Of a stretch of DNA of 64,000 bases, positions 22,311 to 32,970 are shown in pieces. This DNA comes from Helianthus annuus. Lineage: Eukaryota; Streptophyta; Magnoliopsida; Asterales; Asteraceae. A program made the position numbers and the translations under genes. The stretch lies in NCBI RefSeq assembly GCF_002127325.2, contig NC_035435.2, positions 125,235,127-125,299,126 of the forward strand, written 5' to 3'. Positions within the stretch are counted from its first letter, which is position 1. Each line of letters opens with the position of its first letter. The notes under the pieces were generated by a model, which worked only from the letters and a program-made list of their open reading frames with translations, searched no databases and was not told the origin of the DNA.

Positions 22311-23923
22311 CTTTGGAGACTATAGAAATACCACGAAGGCAATTTCTATTTGGTTAAAATTTGGTTTCTGACATTCCATACAACAGGAATGGGGTGTCTA
22401 GTCCTATAGCGCTATATCATACTACCAATCGGCTGGGTGAATGTGTAAAAATGGTACAATCCAACAATTTGTTTATTAAGTTTTGGAAAATCAGTGTTTA
22501 AACCATAGGTAATTGTTTAATTTGTCAAAAGAATATGTATTAAGCATGTGTAATCATATAGTTTAAAATCAGGAAAATAACAGATAGGCATATATGTTTC
22601 ACCCCAAAACAATTGAAAACAGTAAAAGAGGGGACTATGTACTCACTTGAGATTGCAAGTATCCTTGATTAAGTGTCCTAACAAAGCTCGGGAAATCAAG
22701 GAATCAAGTGGCACCTAGTATGGATCACTATGTTAAACAATCGGATCCTAAATCGGGAGATAGGATAGAATGAAGTTCTATAAATCAAATGAGTATTACA
22801 ACTCATATGGTATGATTTAATAGAGCTAGCATTCTGATTTGGAAGTTTACCTAAGTGCTTTTGACCCGTTTCGACCCATTATGGTAGTATAAGCCACTAT
22901 AATGCGTCGTTTGCGTAAAACTAGGTTCGGATGGTTAACTATGTGCTATGTCAAGTCTTACATGCCCAATTATCCCTAAACATGTTACTAATTCAGATTA
23001 TATCTCAAAAATATGTTCACATAATCAAAATACGGATTTTAGCTTCAAAAGGGCATTTTGGTCATTTCCTATGGGCATACAAGCTAACTAGCATACGACT
23101 AACCAATCCTATGTGATCATAAGGTATAACCTCAGTGGTTATTCCCTATACAACTATGATCACTAACTAAGCTTGGTCGGATCCTAAAGATCGACCAAAC
23201 GGGTCGGTTCGGAAGTATAAGCGGTTGTTTAGACCGCTTACCTTACGACCCTAAACAAGCACAAACTAATAGTGTCGAGTTAGACATGTCAAAACATGTT
23301 TAACCTACTGATTTGGTATCAAAACAAAGTGTTTTGATACCCTAAAGTAGTTCCGTTGCAAAATGCGTGCTAAAACGCATTTTGACCGAAACTTTGACTC
23401 GACACTACAACTAGTTAACGTGGTAATCAGCGGCTATAATCACGAAGGATTATAACTATCGTGATTACAATCACGTTTCAAAGTTCAATTGAACTTTGAC
23501 TTGACCAATTGATGGTCAAAACCGAAAGTCAAACTGTTGGCCAAACTGTTTGACTTTCTGCTTAAACATAAAGAACAAGCATGAAAGAAGACTTACAAAG
23601 GGTCCTAGCTATCTTTTCTACAAAGAATAAAGTTCCAAGCAGATTAGAAAGCTCCCAAATCAGATTAGAGAGGTGAAGAGAAGGAAATGAGCAAAGAATG
23701 AGGAAGTTGGCCAAGCTATTTATAGTTGTTGATGATGAACAAGATCATTACAAGTGGTTTGATTAGCCATTAAGCAATGAATCACAACCATACATGTGTT
23801 AGGGACAGCTGGTATTACTTGGAGAGCACATAACTTGCTCAACACACCAAGAATTTACCAAAACAGCCCCTGAATTTGCAAACTGTTGCTGAAAACAGAC
23901 TTTCTGCCCAGATGTGATGCTCG

Positions 23924-23962
23924 CGTAGCGCGACGGCATAGGCAGGAGGTGCTCGCGCTACG
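23924..23962. repeat. GC-rich perfect inverted repeat in TRG 3' LTR
   Basis: CGTAGCGCGA (23924-23933) and TCGCGCTACG (23953-23962) are exact reverse complements separated by 19 bases, in otherwise AT-rich sequence. Repeated at 30580-30618 in the other LTR. Confidence 0.85.
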
Positions 23963-24811
23963 CTACCATGTATCAGGTTCAGCAAAGTTTCAAAAATGAC
24001 AGAAATGGTCCCTGCACGTGTTTAAAGCCTTTTTCGATGCGTTTAAACCCCGTTAACCTCATTTCAAGGCTCTAAAATGAAGTTAAAGCATAGGGGACTC
24101 AAAACATGCTCAAAAATATCTCGGATGTCAGTTCGTTTGGTCGTACAATCGCGTTGTTCGGTTAATTACGACGGAAGTCGTAACGAACGCAAAATCGATC
24201 CAAATTAAGCGACGAATGGAATTTTTGCATGGCGATCACTAAAATAAAAATATTTTAGTGTGTACAAAAATTTTGGATGTCCAGATGTGGTCAGAACGTA
24301 AGATATGCGCGAAAATGCAAACTTACGCCGTTTTTGACACTTTTAGTCCCTGAAAGATCACATAAGCATGTTTTCACACACCGAACCACTCAAAGCTTGT
24401 TTCTAAGCTATGATTAGGTAATATATGGTATGTTTAACTTATGATAAAGTTCCAGACTATTCGTTACCTTACGAATCGGTATAATTTCGCAGTTTGACGC
24501 AAATAGTCCCTGCGATTGAATAAACTTGTTTTTGCCATACCAACCCTTCCAAAACTTATTTCTAAGTTATGTAAAGGTCATTTAAGGTATGTTAAGCCTA
24601 TTTCACTATTCCGGAGTGTTTGTCGCGCTAAACTGATTACGTTTACGCACCAGTGCGCATATAACTTTCCAGAAAGCGATTTAAAGCTCGGAATTGAACA
24701 AGAATTGATATGTGCAAAAGGATACACGTATTTATACAAATCCCAGGTATGAAACACAATGTTTCATAGGTTTGGCATTTGTTTGGTGTTCATGGTGACA
24801 CAGGTGTCACA

Positions 24812-24826
24812 GTCTCCCCTACTTTA
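24812..24826 (-). other. TRG polypurine tract
   Basis: CTAAAGTAGGGGAGAC-type purine run on the minus strand, immediately before the 3' LTR. Next to it (24829-24847) is the palindrome AAATTTCG/CGAAATTT. Confidence 0.72.
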
Positions 24827-26227
24827 GGAAATTTCGTCCCGAAATTTAATTCTAGAGGAAACTTGTGAAGACAACTGTGATCGTTTCGCTTTCAAATGAA
24901 TCCTTCGTTTCCCAAGTAGAATTCTGGGTCACGTTTGGATTCTTAGCGAATCTGTTAACTGCCAGAATGTTGCAGTAACAAACACATGGGGTTTCGAACG
25001 ACGGATAGGAGGATGTTTCCTATGAAGACTATTATAGGAAACTTGTGTGTGCTCGAAATCAAAGTCGGAGATTCCAAAATAGAATGACATTGGTCAAGGT
25101 CCAGGACTTCTAGTAATTTAAATAACGCTACTTTCGCAATGTAATAAGGAACACTTATATATAGGAAGTACCAGCGGCGTATCCACCATGCCCTTTTTAC
25201 ATTGTTCCCGTCTCGTTATTCTTATCACTATAGGTCTTAACACATGACAAAACTTGCTGTGGTTTCTGTGCACTGAATTCCATAATTACGTATGCATCCA
25301 TAATTACGTAATTCCTTGCACAGTCCGCACAGTTCATCTCATAATGTGTAGGGTAAAATCAATTGAATAACCATGAAATGACTTGACTAGATCACCAAAA
25401 GATCTTTTTAATTAAATCAACGAACGATCTTTTTAACTAGATCAACACATGATCTCCTTATCTAGATCGTCGTATGATATTTTTAAATAGACCATTTAAG
25501 GGATCTTTATAACTCGGAACCAAATAATCGTTTTGAATCAGCACTTTGGAATCCAAGGTTCTTACTATTTGCATAGAAGCCCCTTAAGGATTTAAGACAG
25601 TACTTTGAGTATCCTTCTGAGAATCTAACATATGAAAATACGGAAGATTCCACCAGGACTTAGATAACGAGCTTTGGAGTTACACATAAACATAAAATCA
25701 CCAAATTGTGTATTCGTTAATTTAATTATTAGCTCGTTTGTGAATTTGAAGTATACTAGAAATCCAATCACGGACTTCAATTAGTACTTTAAAATATCCT
25801 CAAGAATCTAACTATGAAGATAGGAAGATCTTATAAGGATTTGGAATTTGTTTCTGTCGTGTTATAATATTCGTATTAGGATAAATAAAGAATCCAATTA
25901 AGGACTTACGACAGTACCTTTATCAAATCAAAGATTTGAAATGGTACTTCAAGTATCTGATTAAGAATTGCACCCGTACTTTGTTTCTTAAAAGAAACTA
26001 GTACTTAGGATTTTTGGGGAGATCACAAATGATCATAGAATGAAGGAACCATACGAGTAGTTTGTTCTGGAAAGAACATGGTTCATTGGTGTTGATATTG
26101 TAGGGGTATGTCAACACACACACACAATCGTATCAGTTTTGGAAATAAAATTGGAACAACCATTTTATTTATAATAACTGAATTGTCTCAAATGTCAAAA
26201 GATAACAAGCAAAGGAAATACAAAAGA
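24827..26227. other. TRG internal non-coding region downstream of gag
   Basis: In an autonomous chromovirus the 3-4 kb of pol would be here; instead there is about 1.4 kb with no conserved open frame. It contains degenerate short repeats around AGATC (25380-25520) and repeated segments like GGACTTAnnACAGTACTTTGA (25560-25990). I recognise no pol remnant. Confidence 0.7.
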
Positions 26228-27376
26228 CTAATTGTTCACTGCTGCATTGTCGTTCGCGTTTGCCTCGTTTATGTTAAATACTCGTCCGCGTGCTGGATTT
26301 GCATTAGCAAGTCTTGGGCAATTGTTACGGTAGTGAGTAAGATCACCACAGTTATAGCACGATCCAGGTGGAAACTGTGCTCGAACAACGGCAGGATTTG
26401 CAGTATTTTGGTTTTGGATAACATGACGGTAGGTTTCAACCAAATGTCCCAATCGCCCACAGTGGGTACACTTGAGACACGGTGTTTGATTCACATGATG
26501 ACGGTTGCATTTGTTGCACAAGGGTGCAGTACCAATATAGTTCTTCCTAGCACGAGGCTGTGCTGGCTGATTTGGTGCAACCTGATCATTCTGAGCAACT
26601 ACTGCGAAGTTTTGTGAAGCCTTACGCTTCTTCGACTTCTTAGAGGACTCGGTCTGTTTATCCTTTGGTTTATCTTGTGCTGTCTTGTCAGATGGTCTTG
26701 GATCGCCTTTTCGGAAAAGCTTACCCTTCCTGATTTGAGATTCAGTCAGGGTAGCAGATAGTTCAATGGCTTGTCTGACGGTAGTAGGGTTGCTACCAGT
26801 AACAATATCCTGAACTGGATCAGGAAGGCCATCGATGTATCTTTCAATTGCCTTATCCAAAGGCGTAACCATGGTAGGACATAACAGACTCAATTCCTCG
26901 TAACGATCAGCGTATGCTCGATGTTCACCGCTGTCTTGTTTGAGATCATCAAATTCCCGTTCCAAAGCCCTAAGCTCATGACGAGGACAGAATTCCTTCA
27001 TCATTAGAGCCCGAAGCTCTTCCCAGGTTTGTGCCATTGCTACATCAGCATCTCGATCCCTCATTATGCCATTCCACCATGTGAGTGCTCTTTTCTGGAA
27101 TACACTCGACGCAAACTCAACTTTTCGCTCGTTTGGGCATTGTACATGACGAAACGTGCTTTCGAGACTCTCAAACCACTGTAGGAGCCCCGTGGCCCCT
27201 TCAGACCCAGTAAATGTGAGTGGCTTAGCTGAGTTGAATGTTTTAAAGGTGCACTGAACATTGTTATTGTTTGCCTGATTTATCTGGGTGATAAGGTTCG
27301 GGAGTACAGCAGCGAATTGCTGAGCGATTAAGGCTGCCAAGGCGGCATCCTGAGCTTGATCACGTCGAGGAGGCAT
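26228..27376 (-). CDS. gag: TRG Gag polyprotein (382 aa)
   Basis: A single open frame starting MPPRRDQAQDAALAALIAQQ. It has a retrotransposon gag domain at about residues 65-210 (motifs ALTWWNGIM, FDDLKQ, RYEELSLLCPTMV and RYIDGLPDPVQDIV), then a Lys/Ser-rich linker and a Cys/His region. The knuckle at about residues 303-316 (CTHCGRLGHLVETY) has lost its last Cys to Tyr (codon 26429-26431); the one at about 340-353 (CYNCGDLTHYRNNC) is complete. Gag would form the particle and bind RNA. It is kept open although the element has no enzymes, as expected for TR-GAG elements that supply their own capsid. I cannot tell whether it is expressed. Confidence 0.9.
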   Translation of the reverse strand: MPPRRDQAQDAALAALIAQQFAAVLPNLITQINQANNNNVQCTFKTFNSAKPLTFTGSEGATGLLQWFESLESTFRHVQCPNERKVEFASSVFQKRALTWWNGIMRDRDADVAMAQTWEELRALMMKEFCPRHELRALEREFDDLKQDSGEHRAYADRYEELSLLCPTMVTPLDKAIERYIDGLPDPVQDIVTGSNPTTVRQAIELSATLTESQIRKGKLFRKGDPRPSDKTAQDKPKDKQTESSKKSKKRKASQNFAVVAQNDQVAPNQPAQPRARKNYIGTAPLCNKCNRHHVNQTPCLKCTHCGRLGHLVETYRHVIQNQNTANPAVVRAQFPPGSCYNCGDLTHYRNNCPRLANANPARGRVFNINEANANDNAAVNN

Positions 27377-27970
27377 ATTCTAAAAGAGCAAAGAAACATG
27401 AGGGAAAAACGAGTGAGATGTCATTGGATATTCAAAACTGGATGTTAAGAATATCGACAATGCATAAGGATTGTGACCATTTGTTCGTTACTTAAAACAA
27501 ACAAACGACACTGTGACAAATCAAAGTAAATGGGTCAACATAATGTATCACTGAAGACATGCTCTCCTATAAGTGAACACTCACCCCAAGAGTTCCCAGG
27601 TAAGAGTGACTGGTCCGATACTGCGGATTTGTATGAACACTCTAGCCTTAGACAGAATACTCAGGGTACAGGCATTCACCCTTCCAGTTTGCACGTGTTC
27701 ACATTATTTAGACCCAAACTTTGACGAGATTTTGAAAACACCAAAGGCTTAAAAGCCTAAAAACAAATCATCTAAGGATAGATGACTTCTCGTGATGTTT
27801 TGAAAAATTTTGACTCGAGAGAACGAATTGTGTTTTGTTTTTGTTAATCACCTAAGGATAGGTGAAGTGTATTGTTTTAAGACTAAACACAAGTTAATTT
27901 GTGTTAGGGTCCTAGGAAGGTTATAGTCTAGGTCAAAGCATTACTAATAACCTAATTCCCTATAACCATT
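27377..27970. other. TRG leader between primer site and gag
   Basis: About 600 bp of AT-rich sequence on the minus strand between the primer site and the gag ATG. Two similar segments, CACCTAAGGATAGGTGA and CATCTAAGGATAGATGA (about 27768-27865), each form a short hairpin. No other feature seen. Confidence 0.6.
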
Positions 27971-27971
27971 G

Positions 27972-27983
27972 GCTCTGATACCA
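27972..27983 (-). other. TRG primer-binding site (initiator tRNA-Met)
   Basis: TGGTATCAGAGC on the minus strand, seven bases from the 5' LTR. This is the classical plant complement to the 3' end of initiator tRNA-Met. Confidence 0.93.
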
Positions 27984-27990
27984 ACTTTTC

Positions 27991-30900
27991 TGTCACACCC
28001 CGACCATGTAAAACAACAAAACGTGGCGGAAACGTCGGGGAGTGTTGTAACAGAATCATTGTTTCACAACCATGGATTAAATAGTTTTGTTTTATTGAAT
28101 TATTGAATTCGATGTTTTGGTACAATTTATAATAAAACAAATAATTGTTTCTCAGTTTTAAGTCGCTAAGGCACAAGTCCATCCTATATGTAGCGTGTAT
28201 CAACAATCATCACATAGCAGTACTTGAAACATATATGAAAATATGGTACATCAGCATAAAAATGCCTGTGAGTAACATAGGATTTTGTGTATTAGATTCA
28301 TGGCTTTAGATAATATGAGAAAAGGTTTTATGTTTTCAAAATAGCCATGAATCTAATGTAAAAGTTTTGTTTCTGAAAATGTGTGGTTTTGGAAAACGGG
28401 TTTATAGTATAGACAAAAATATACTTTGGTTTTGAAAAGTTTGTACAAATAGTATATCATAGTATACTTTAGTTTTGAAATAGTTAAATGGATAGTATAT
28501 CAAAATATACTTTAGTAATTAAAATAATAGTTTCGGTAGTATATCTCAAGTATACTTTGGTTTAAGAATAAAAGTATTGGTAGTATATCAAATTATACTT
28601 TGGTTTGTAAATAGCATATCAACTATGCTTTGGTTAAAAGTAGCATATCAACTATGCTTTAGATAGTATATCAAAATATACTTTAGTTTAAAATAACAAA
28701 GTTGGTAGTATATCAAACTATACTTTGGTAAACAGTAGCATATCAAACTATGCTTTGGTTTAAAAATAGCATATCAACTATGCTTTGGTTTAAATAACAA
28801 AGTAGGTGTGTTAAAACATATGTTGGATTTTTGTACATAGTATATCAAAATATACTTTGGTAGATCACATTTGAGAGCACATCAAACTGTACTTTTGTAG
28901 TATATCAACATATACAAAGAGAGTGTGATTTGGTATTCAACCAAGCCTTAGTGTATCAAACTACACTTTGGAGACTATAGAAATACCACGAAGGCAATTT
29001 CTATTTGGTTAAAATTTGGTTTCTGACATTCCATACAACAGGAATGGGGTGTCTAGTCCTATAGCGCTATATCATACTACCAATCGGCTGGGTGAATGTG
29101 TAAAAATGGTACAATCCAACAATTTGTTTATTAAGTTTTGGAAAATCAGTGTTTAAACCATAGGTAATTGTTTAATTTGTCAAAAGAATATGTATTAAGC
29201 ATGTGTAATCATATAGTTTAAAATCAGGAAAATAACAGATAGGCATATATGTTTCACCCCAAAACAATTGAAAACAGTAAAAGAGGGGACTATGTACTCA
29301 CTTGAGATTGCAAGTATCCTTGATTAAGTGTCCTAACAAAGCTCGAGAAATCAAGGAATCAAGTGGCACCTAGTATGGATCACTATGTTAAACAATCGGA
29401 TCCTAAATCGGGAGATAGGATAGAATGAAGTTCTATAAATCAAATGAGTATTGCAACTCATATGGTATGATTTAATAGAGCTAGCATTCTGATTTGGAAG
29501 TTTACCTAAGTGCTTTTGACCCGTTTCGACCCATTATGGTAGTATAAGCCACTACAATGCGTCGTTTGCGTAAAACTAGGTTCGGATGGTTAACTATGTG
29601 CTATGTCAAGTCTTACATGCCCAATTATCCCTAAACATGTTACTAATTCAGATTATATCTCAAAAATATGTTCACATAATCAAAATACGGATTTTAGCTT
29701 CAAAAGGGCATTTTGGTCATTTCCTATGGGCATACAAGCTAACTAGCATACGACTAACCAATCCTATGTGATCATAAGGTATAACCTCAGTGGTTATTCC
29801 CTATACAACTATGATCACTAACTAAGCTTGGTCGGATCCTAAAGATCGACCAAACGGGTCGGGTTCGGAAGTATAAGCGGTTGTTTAGACCGCTTACCTT
29901 ACGACCCTAAACAAGCACAAACTAATAGTGTCGAGTTAGACATGTCAAAACATGTTTAACCTACTGATTTGGTATCAAAACAAAGTGTTTTGATACCCTA
30001 AAGTAGTTCCGTTGCAAAATGCGTGCTAAAACGCATTTTGACCGAAACTTTGACTCGACACTACAACTAGTTAACGTGGTAATCAGCGGCTATAATCACG
30101 AAGGATTATAACTATCGTGATTACAATCACGTTTCAAAGTTCAATTGAACTTTGACTTGACCAATTGATGGTCAAAACCGAAAGTCAAACTGTTGGCCAA
30201 ACTGTTTGACTTTCTGCTTAAACATAAAGAACAAGCATGAAAGAAGACTTACAAAGGGTCCTAGCTATCTTTTCTACAAAGAATAAAGTTCCAAGCAGAT
30301 TAGAAAGCTCCCAAATCAGATTAGAGAGGTGAAGAGAAGGAAATGAGCAAAGAATGAGGAAGTTGGCCAAGCTATTTATAGTTGTTGATGATGAACAAGA
30401 TCATTACAAGTGGTTTGATTAGCCATTAAGCAATGAATCACAACCATACATGTGTTAGGGACAGCTGGTATTACTTGGAGAGCACATAACTTGCTCAACA
30501 CACCAAGAATTTACCAAAACAGCCCCTGAATTTGCAAACTGTTGCTGAAAACAGACTTTCTGCCCAGATGTGATGCTCGCGTAGCGCGACGGCATAGGCA
30601 GGAGGTGCTCGCGCTACGCTACCATGTATCAGGTTCAGCAAAGTTTCAAAAATGACAGAAATGGTCCCTGCACGTGTTTAAAGCCTTTTTCGATGCGTTT
30701 AAACCCCGTTAACCTCATTTCAAGGCTCTAAAATGAAGTTAAAGCATAGGGGACTCAAAACATGCTCAAAAATATCTCGGATGTTGGTTGGTTTGGTCGT
30801 ACAATCGCGTTGTTCGGTTAATTACGACGGAAGTCGTAACGAACGCAAAATCGATCCAAATTAAGCGACGAATGGAATTTTTGCATGGCGATCACTAAAA

Positions 30901-31467
30901 TAAAAGTATTTTAGTGTGTACAAAAATTTTGGATGTCCAGATGTGGTCAGAACGTAAGATATGCGCGAAAATGCAAACTTACGCCGTTTTTGACACTTTT
31001 AGTCCCTGAAAGATCACATAAGCATGTTTTCGCACACCGAACCACTCAAAGCTTGTTTCTAAGCTATGATTAGGTTATATATGGTATGTTTAACTTATGA
31101 TCAAGTTCCGGACTATTCGTTACCTTACGAATCGGTATAGTTTCGCAGTTTGACGCAAATAGTCCCTGCGATTGAATAAACTTGTTTTTGCCATACCAAA
31201 CCTTCCAAAACTTATTTCTAAGTTATGTAAAGGTCATTTAAGGTATGTTAAGCCTATTTCACTATTCCGGAGTGTTTGTCGCGCTAAACTGATTACGTTT
31301 ACGCACCAGTGCGCATATAACTTTCCAGAAAGCGATTTAAAGCTCGGAATTGAACAAGAATTGATATGTGCAAAAGGATACACATATTTATACAAATCCC
31401 AGGTATGAAACACAATGTTTCATAGGTTTGGCATTTGTTTGGTGTTCATGGTGACACAGGTGTCACA
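27991..31467 (-). repeat. TRG 5' LTR (3477 bp)
   Basis: Near-identical to 21336-24811; I count about 20 substitutions and one single-base indel by eye. It contains the same AT-rich minisatellite (about 28395-28965) and the hairpin at 30580-30618. TAAGG at 31468-31472 completes the target duplication. Confidence 0.93.
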
Positions 31468-32172
31468 TAAGGGCCTTCCCATTTTGGTGCCAATTTCCCA
31501 TCAGCAGGATTGGTGGTATTCTGGAATGCTTTTCTCAATACCATATCCCCAACTTGGAATTTCCTTATCCTGACATTTTTGTTGTAAGCACCAGCTATTT
31601 TTTGTTGGTAGCTAGCCATCCTTATCCTAGCCAAATCCCTGATTTCCTCAATAGTATCCAAATCTTGAGCCAGGTTCTCATCGTTTCCCTCAGGATCACG
31701 GGTACTTGTTCTAGCAGTTGGAACCACCATTTTTGTTGGGATCACTGATTCTGCCCCAAATACCAAAGAGAATGGTGCTTGACCAGTAGCATTCTTGGGG
31801 GTTGTCCTATCAGCCCAAAGCACATAAGGTAATTCTTCTGCCCATTTCCCCTTCTTGGATCCAAGTTTCTTCTTCAAATTGTTGATGATGATCTTGTTGG
31901 ATGATTCTGCTTGACCATTAGCTTGTGGGTGGACTGGTGTTGATGTTATCATCTTAATCCCCCAGTTGTCACAAAAGTTAGTAGTTCTGCCCCCAATAAA
32001 TTGGGAACCATTATCGCATATAATTTCAGAAGGAATACCAAATCTAGTTATAATATTTCTTTTAATAAAGGATATAACTTCCTTTTCTCTGACTTGGGCA
32101 AAGGCTTCAGCCTCTGTCCACTTGGAGAAGTAATCAGTCATAGCCAGCATGAACACTTTTCCACCAGGTGCC
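31468..32172 (-). pseudogene. pol: E4 pol: integrase core between TRG and E5
   Basis: The integrase catalytic core with TDYFSKW, CDNGSQF and HPQANGQAESSNK and the start of the C-terminal domain (KWEGPY). It is open through its whole length but split from its upstream part by E5 (TSD GTGCC, 32168-32172 and 43019-43023) and its downstream end by TRG. Confidence 0.9.
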
Positions 32173-32889
32173 TGTTAGGGCAGGATTTTAATGACCTGTG
32201 ATCCTTACATGATATCCTAACAAGTGATCCTTGTTTCTTTGGCAGATAGTGATCCTCAGAAGAGCTTCAGGATCAGGATCATGGATCATCCTAAGGATCC
32301 TCATACTAACGATTGTTCTCTTTATATTTAATGTTGTTTTGCAGTAATTACGAGTTGGACCTGGTCTTGGCAACGTTATTAAGGAATCTTTCACGCTAAT
32401 TTCGCACATGCATAACCAGAAATAGACGTTGTGGAGAATATGGAAACTTAGCACAAATTACGGGCATTTAGTTAGGCTAAATTTACTTCTGTTTCTAAAG
32501 GGGTAACGAGCTAGTAGTTAGGTGACTTACCTAAATTCAACCACACACACTTATATAAAGGGCAGTCTCAAGCATTCGGAGGACACGACACATTTCTTAC
32601 ACACTTTAGCATCCTACACCATAGTGATCCTTGTACCTAGCTCGTTACCATCCAAAGTTGTAAACAATGTTTATTATATTGAAGTTTGGTGATCGGTAGT
32701 TTCCATCACCCGAGGTTTTTTATGCCGGAGATCATTCATTGATCAAGGGCTTTTTCCTCGTATAAATCCTTGTGTCACTTGCGCAATTTACATTTAAGTG
32801 ATCCTTTGCTTTATCCATCACTACAAGCATCATTCCCCGTTAACAGAGAGTTTGGTTGCATTATCCTTGTGTGATTTTTGGCCAAAATA
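32173..32889 (+). repeat. E5 5' LTR (717 bp)
   Basis: Starts TGTTAGGGCAGG and ends GGCCAAAATA; the final CA has become TA, whereas the 3' LTR keeps CA. TATATAAAG at 32552-32560 is the likely sense-strand TATA box. Confidence 0.94.
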
Positions 32890-32892
32890 GTT

Positions 32893-32910
32893 TGGCGCCC
32901 ACCGTGGGGC
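32893..32910 (+). other. E5 primer-binding site
   Basis: TGGCGCCCACCGTGGGGC, three bases after the LTR, as in E3, E4 and E6. The core GCCCAC-C-GTGGGGC is itself nearly palindromic. Confidence 0.75.
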
Positions 32911-32970
32911 AATTGGTGCTTCGTTCATAAGAAAGTTTCCCGTTGCTGATCATTCCGGATCATTGCATAC

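Larger units (their letters stand above)
21336..24811 (-). repeat. TRG 3' LTR (3476 bp)
   Basis: On the minus strand it begins TGTGACACCTGTGTCACC and ends CGGGGTGTAACA. No conserved protein is encoded; open frames of 61 and 78 codons occur in both LTRs only because the LTRs are duplicates. It holds the AT-rich minisatellite and a GC-rich hairpin, listed separately. Confidence 0.93.
21336..31467 (-). mobile_element. TRG: large gag-only LTR element, chromovirus-derived (TR-GAG/LARD type)
   Basis: It is a complete 10,132-bp insertion with 3476- and 3477-bp LTRs, a 3179-bp internal region and a perfect TAAGG duplication. The only coding sequence is a gag. There is no protease, RT, RNase H or integrase, so it must use proteins in trans. 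The primer site matches initiator tRNA-Met. Beside the polypurine tract is AAATTTCGGGACGAAATTT, a signature I associate with plant chromoviruses of the Tekay/Del group. The two LTRs differ at roughly 20 positions by eye. TR-GAG elements (terminal repeat plus gag) are a described plant class but are usually much smaller. Confidence 0.88.

Noticed and set aside
22931..24752. Frames of 61 and 78 codons present in both TRG LTRs
   Set aside because: Identity between the two copies is due to LTR duplication, not selection; no domain recognised.
24829..24847. Palindrome AAATTTCG/CGAAATTT as a regulatory operator
   Set aside because: Best explained as the conserved pol-to-polypurine-tract junction of chromoviruses, not a separate site.
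26108..26617. 169-codon plus-strand ORF over TRG gag
   Set aside because: Mirror frame of gag; no recognisable domain or start context.
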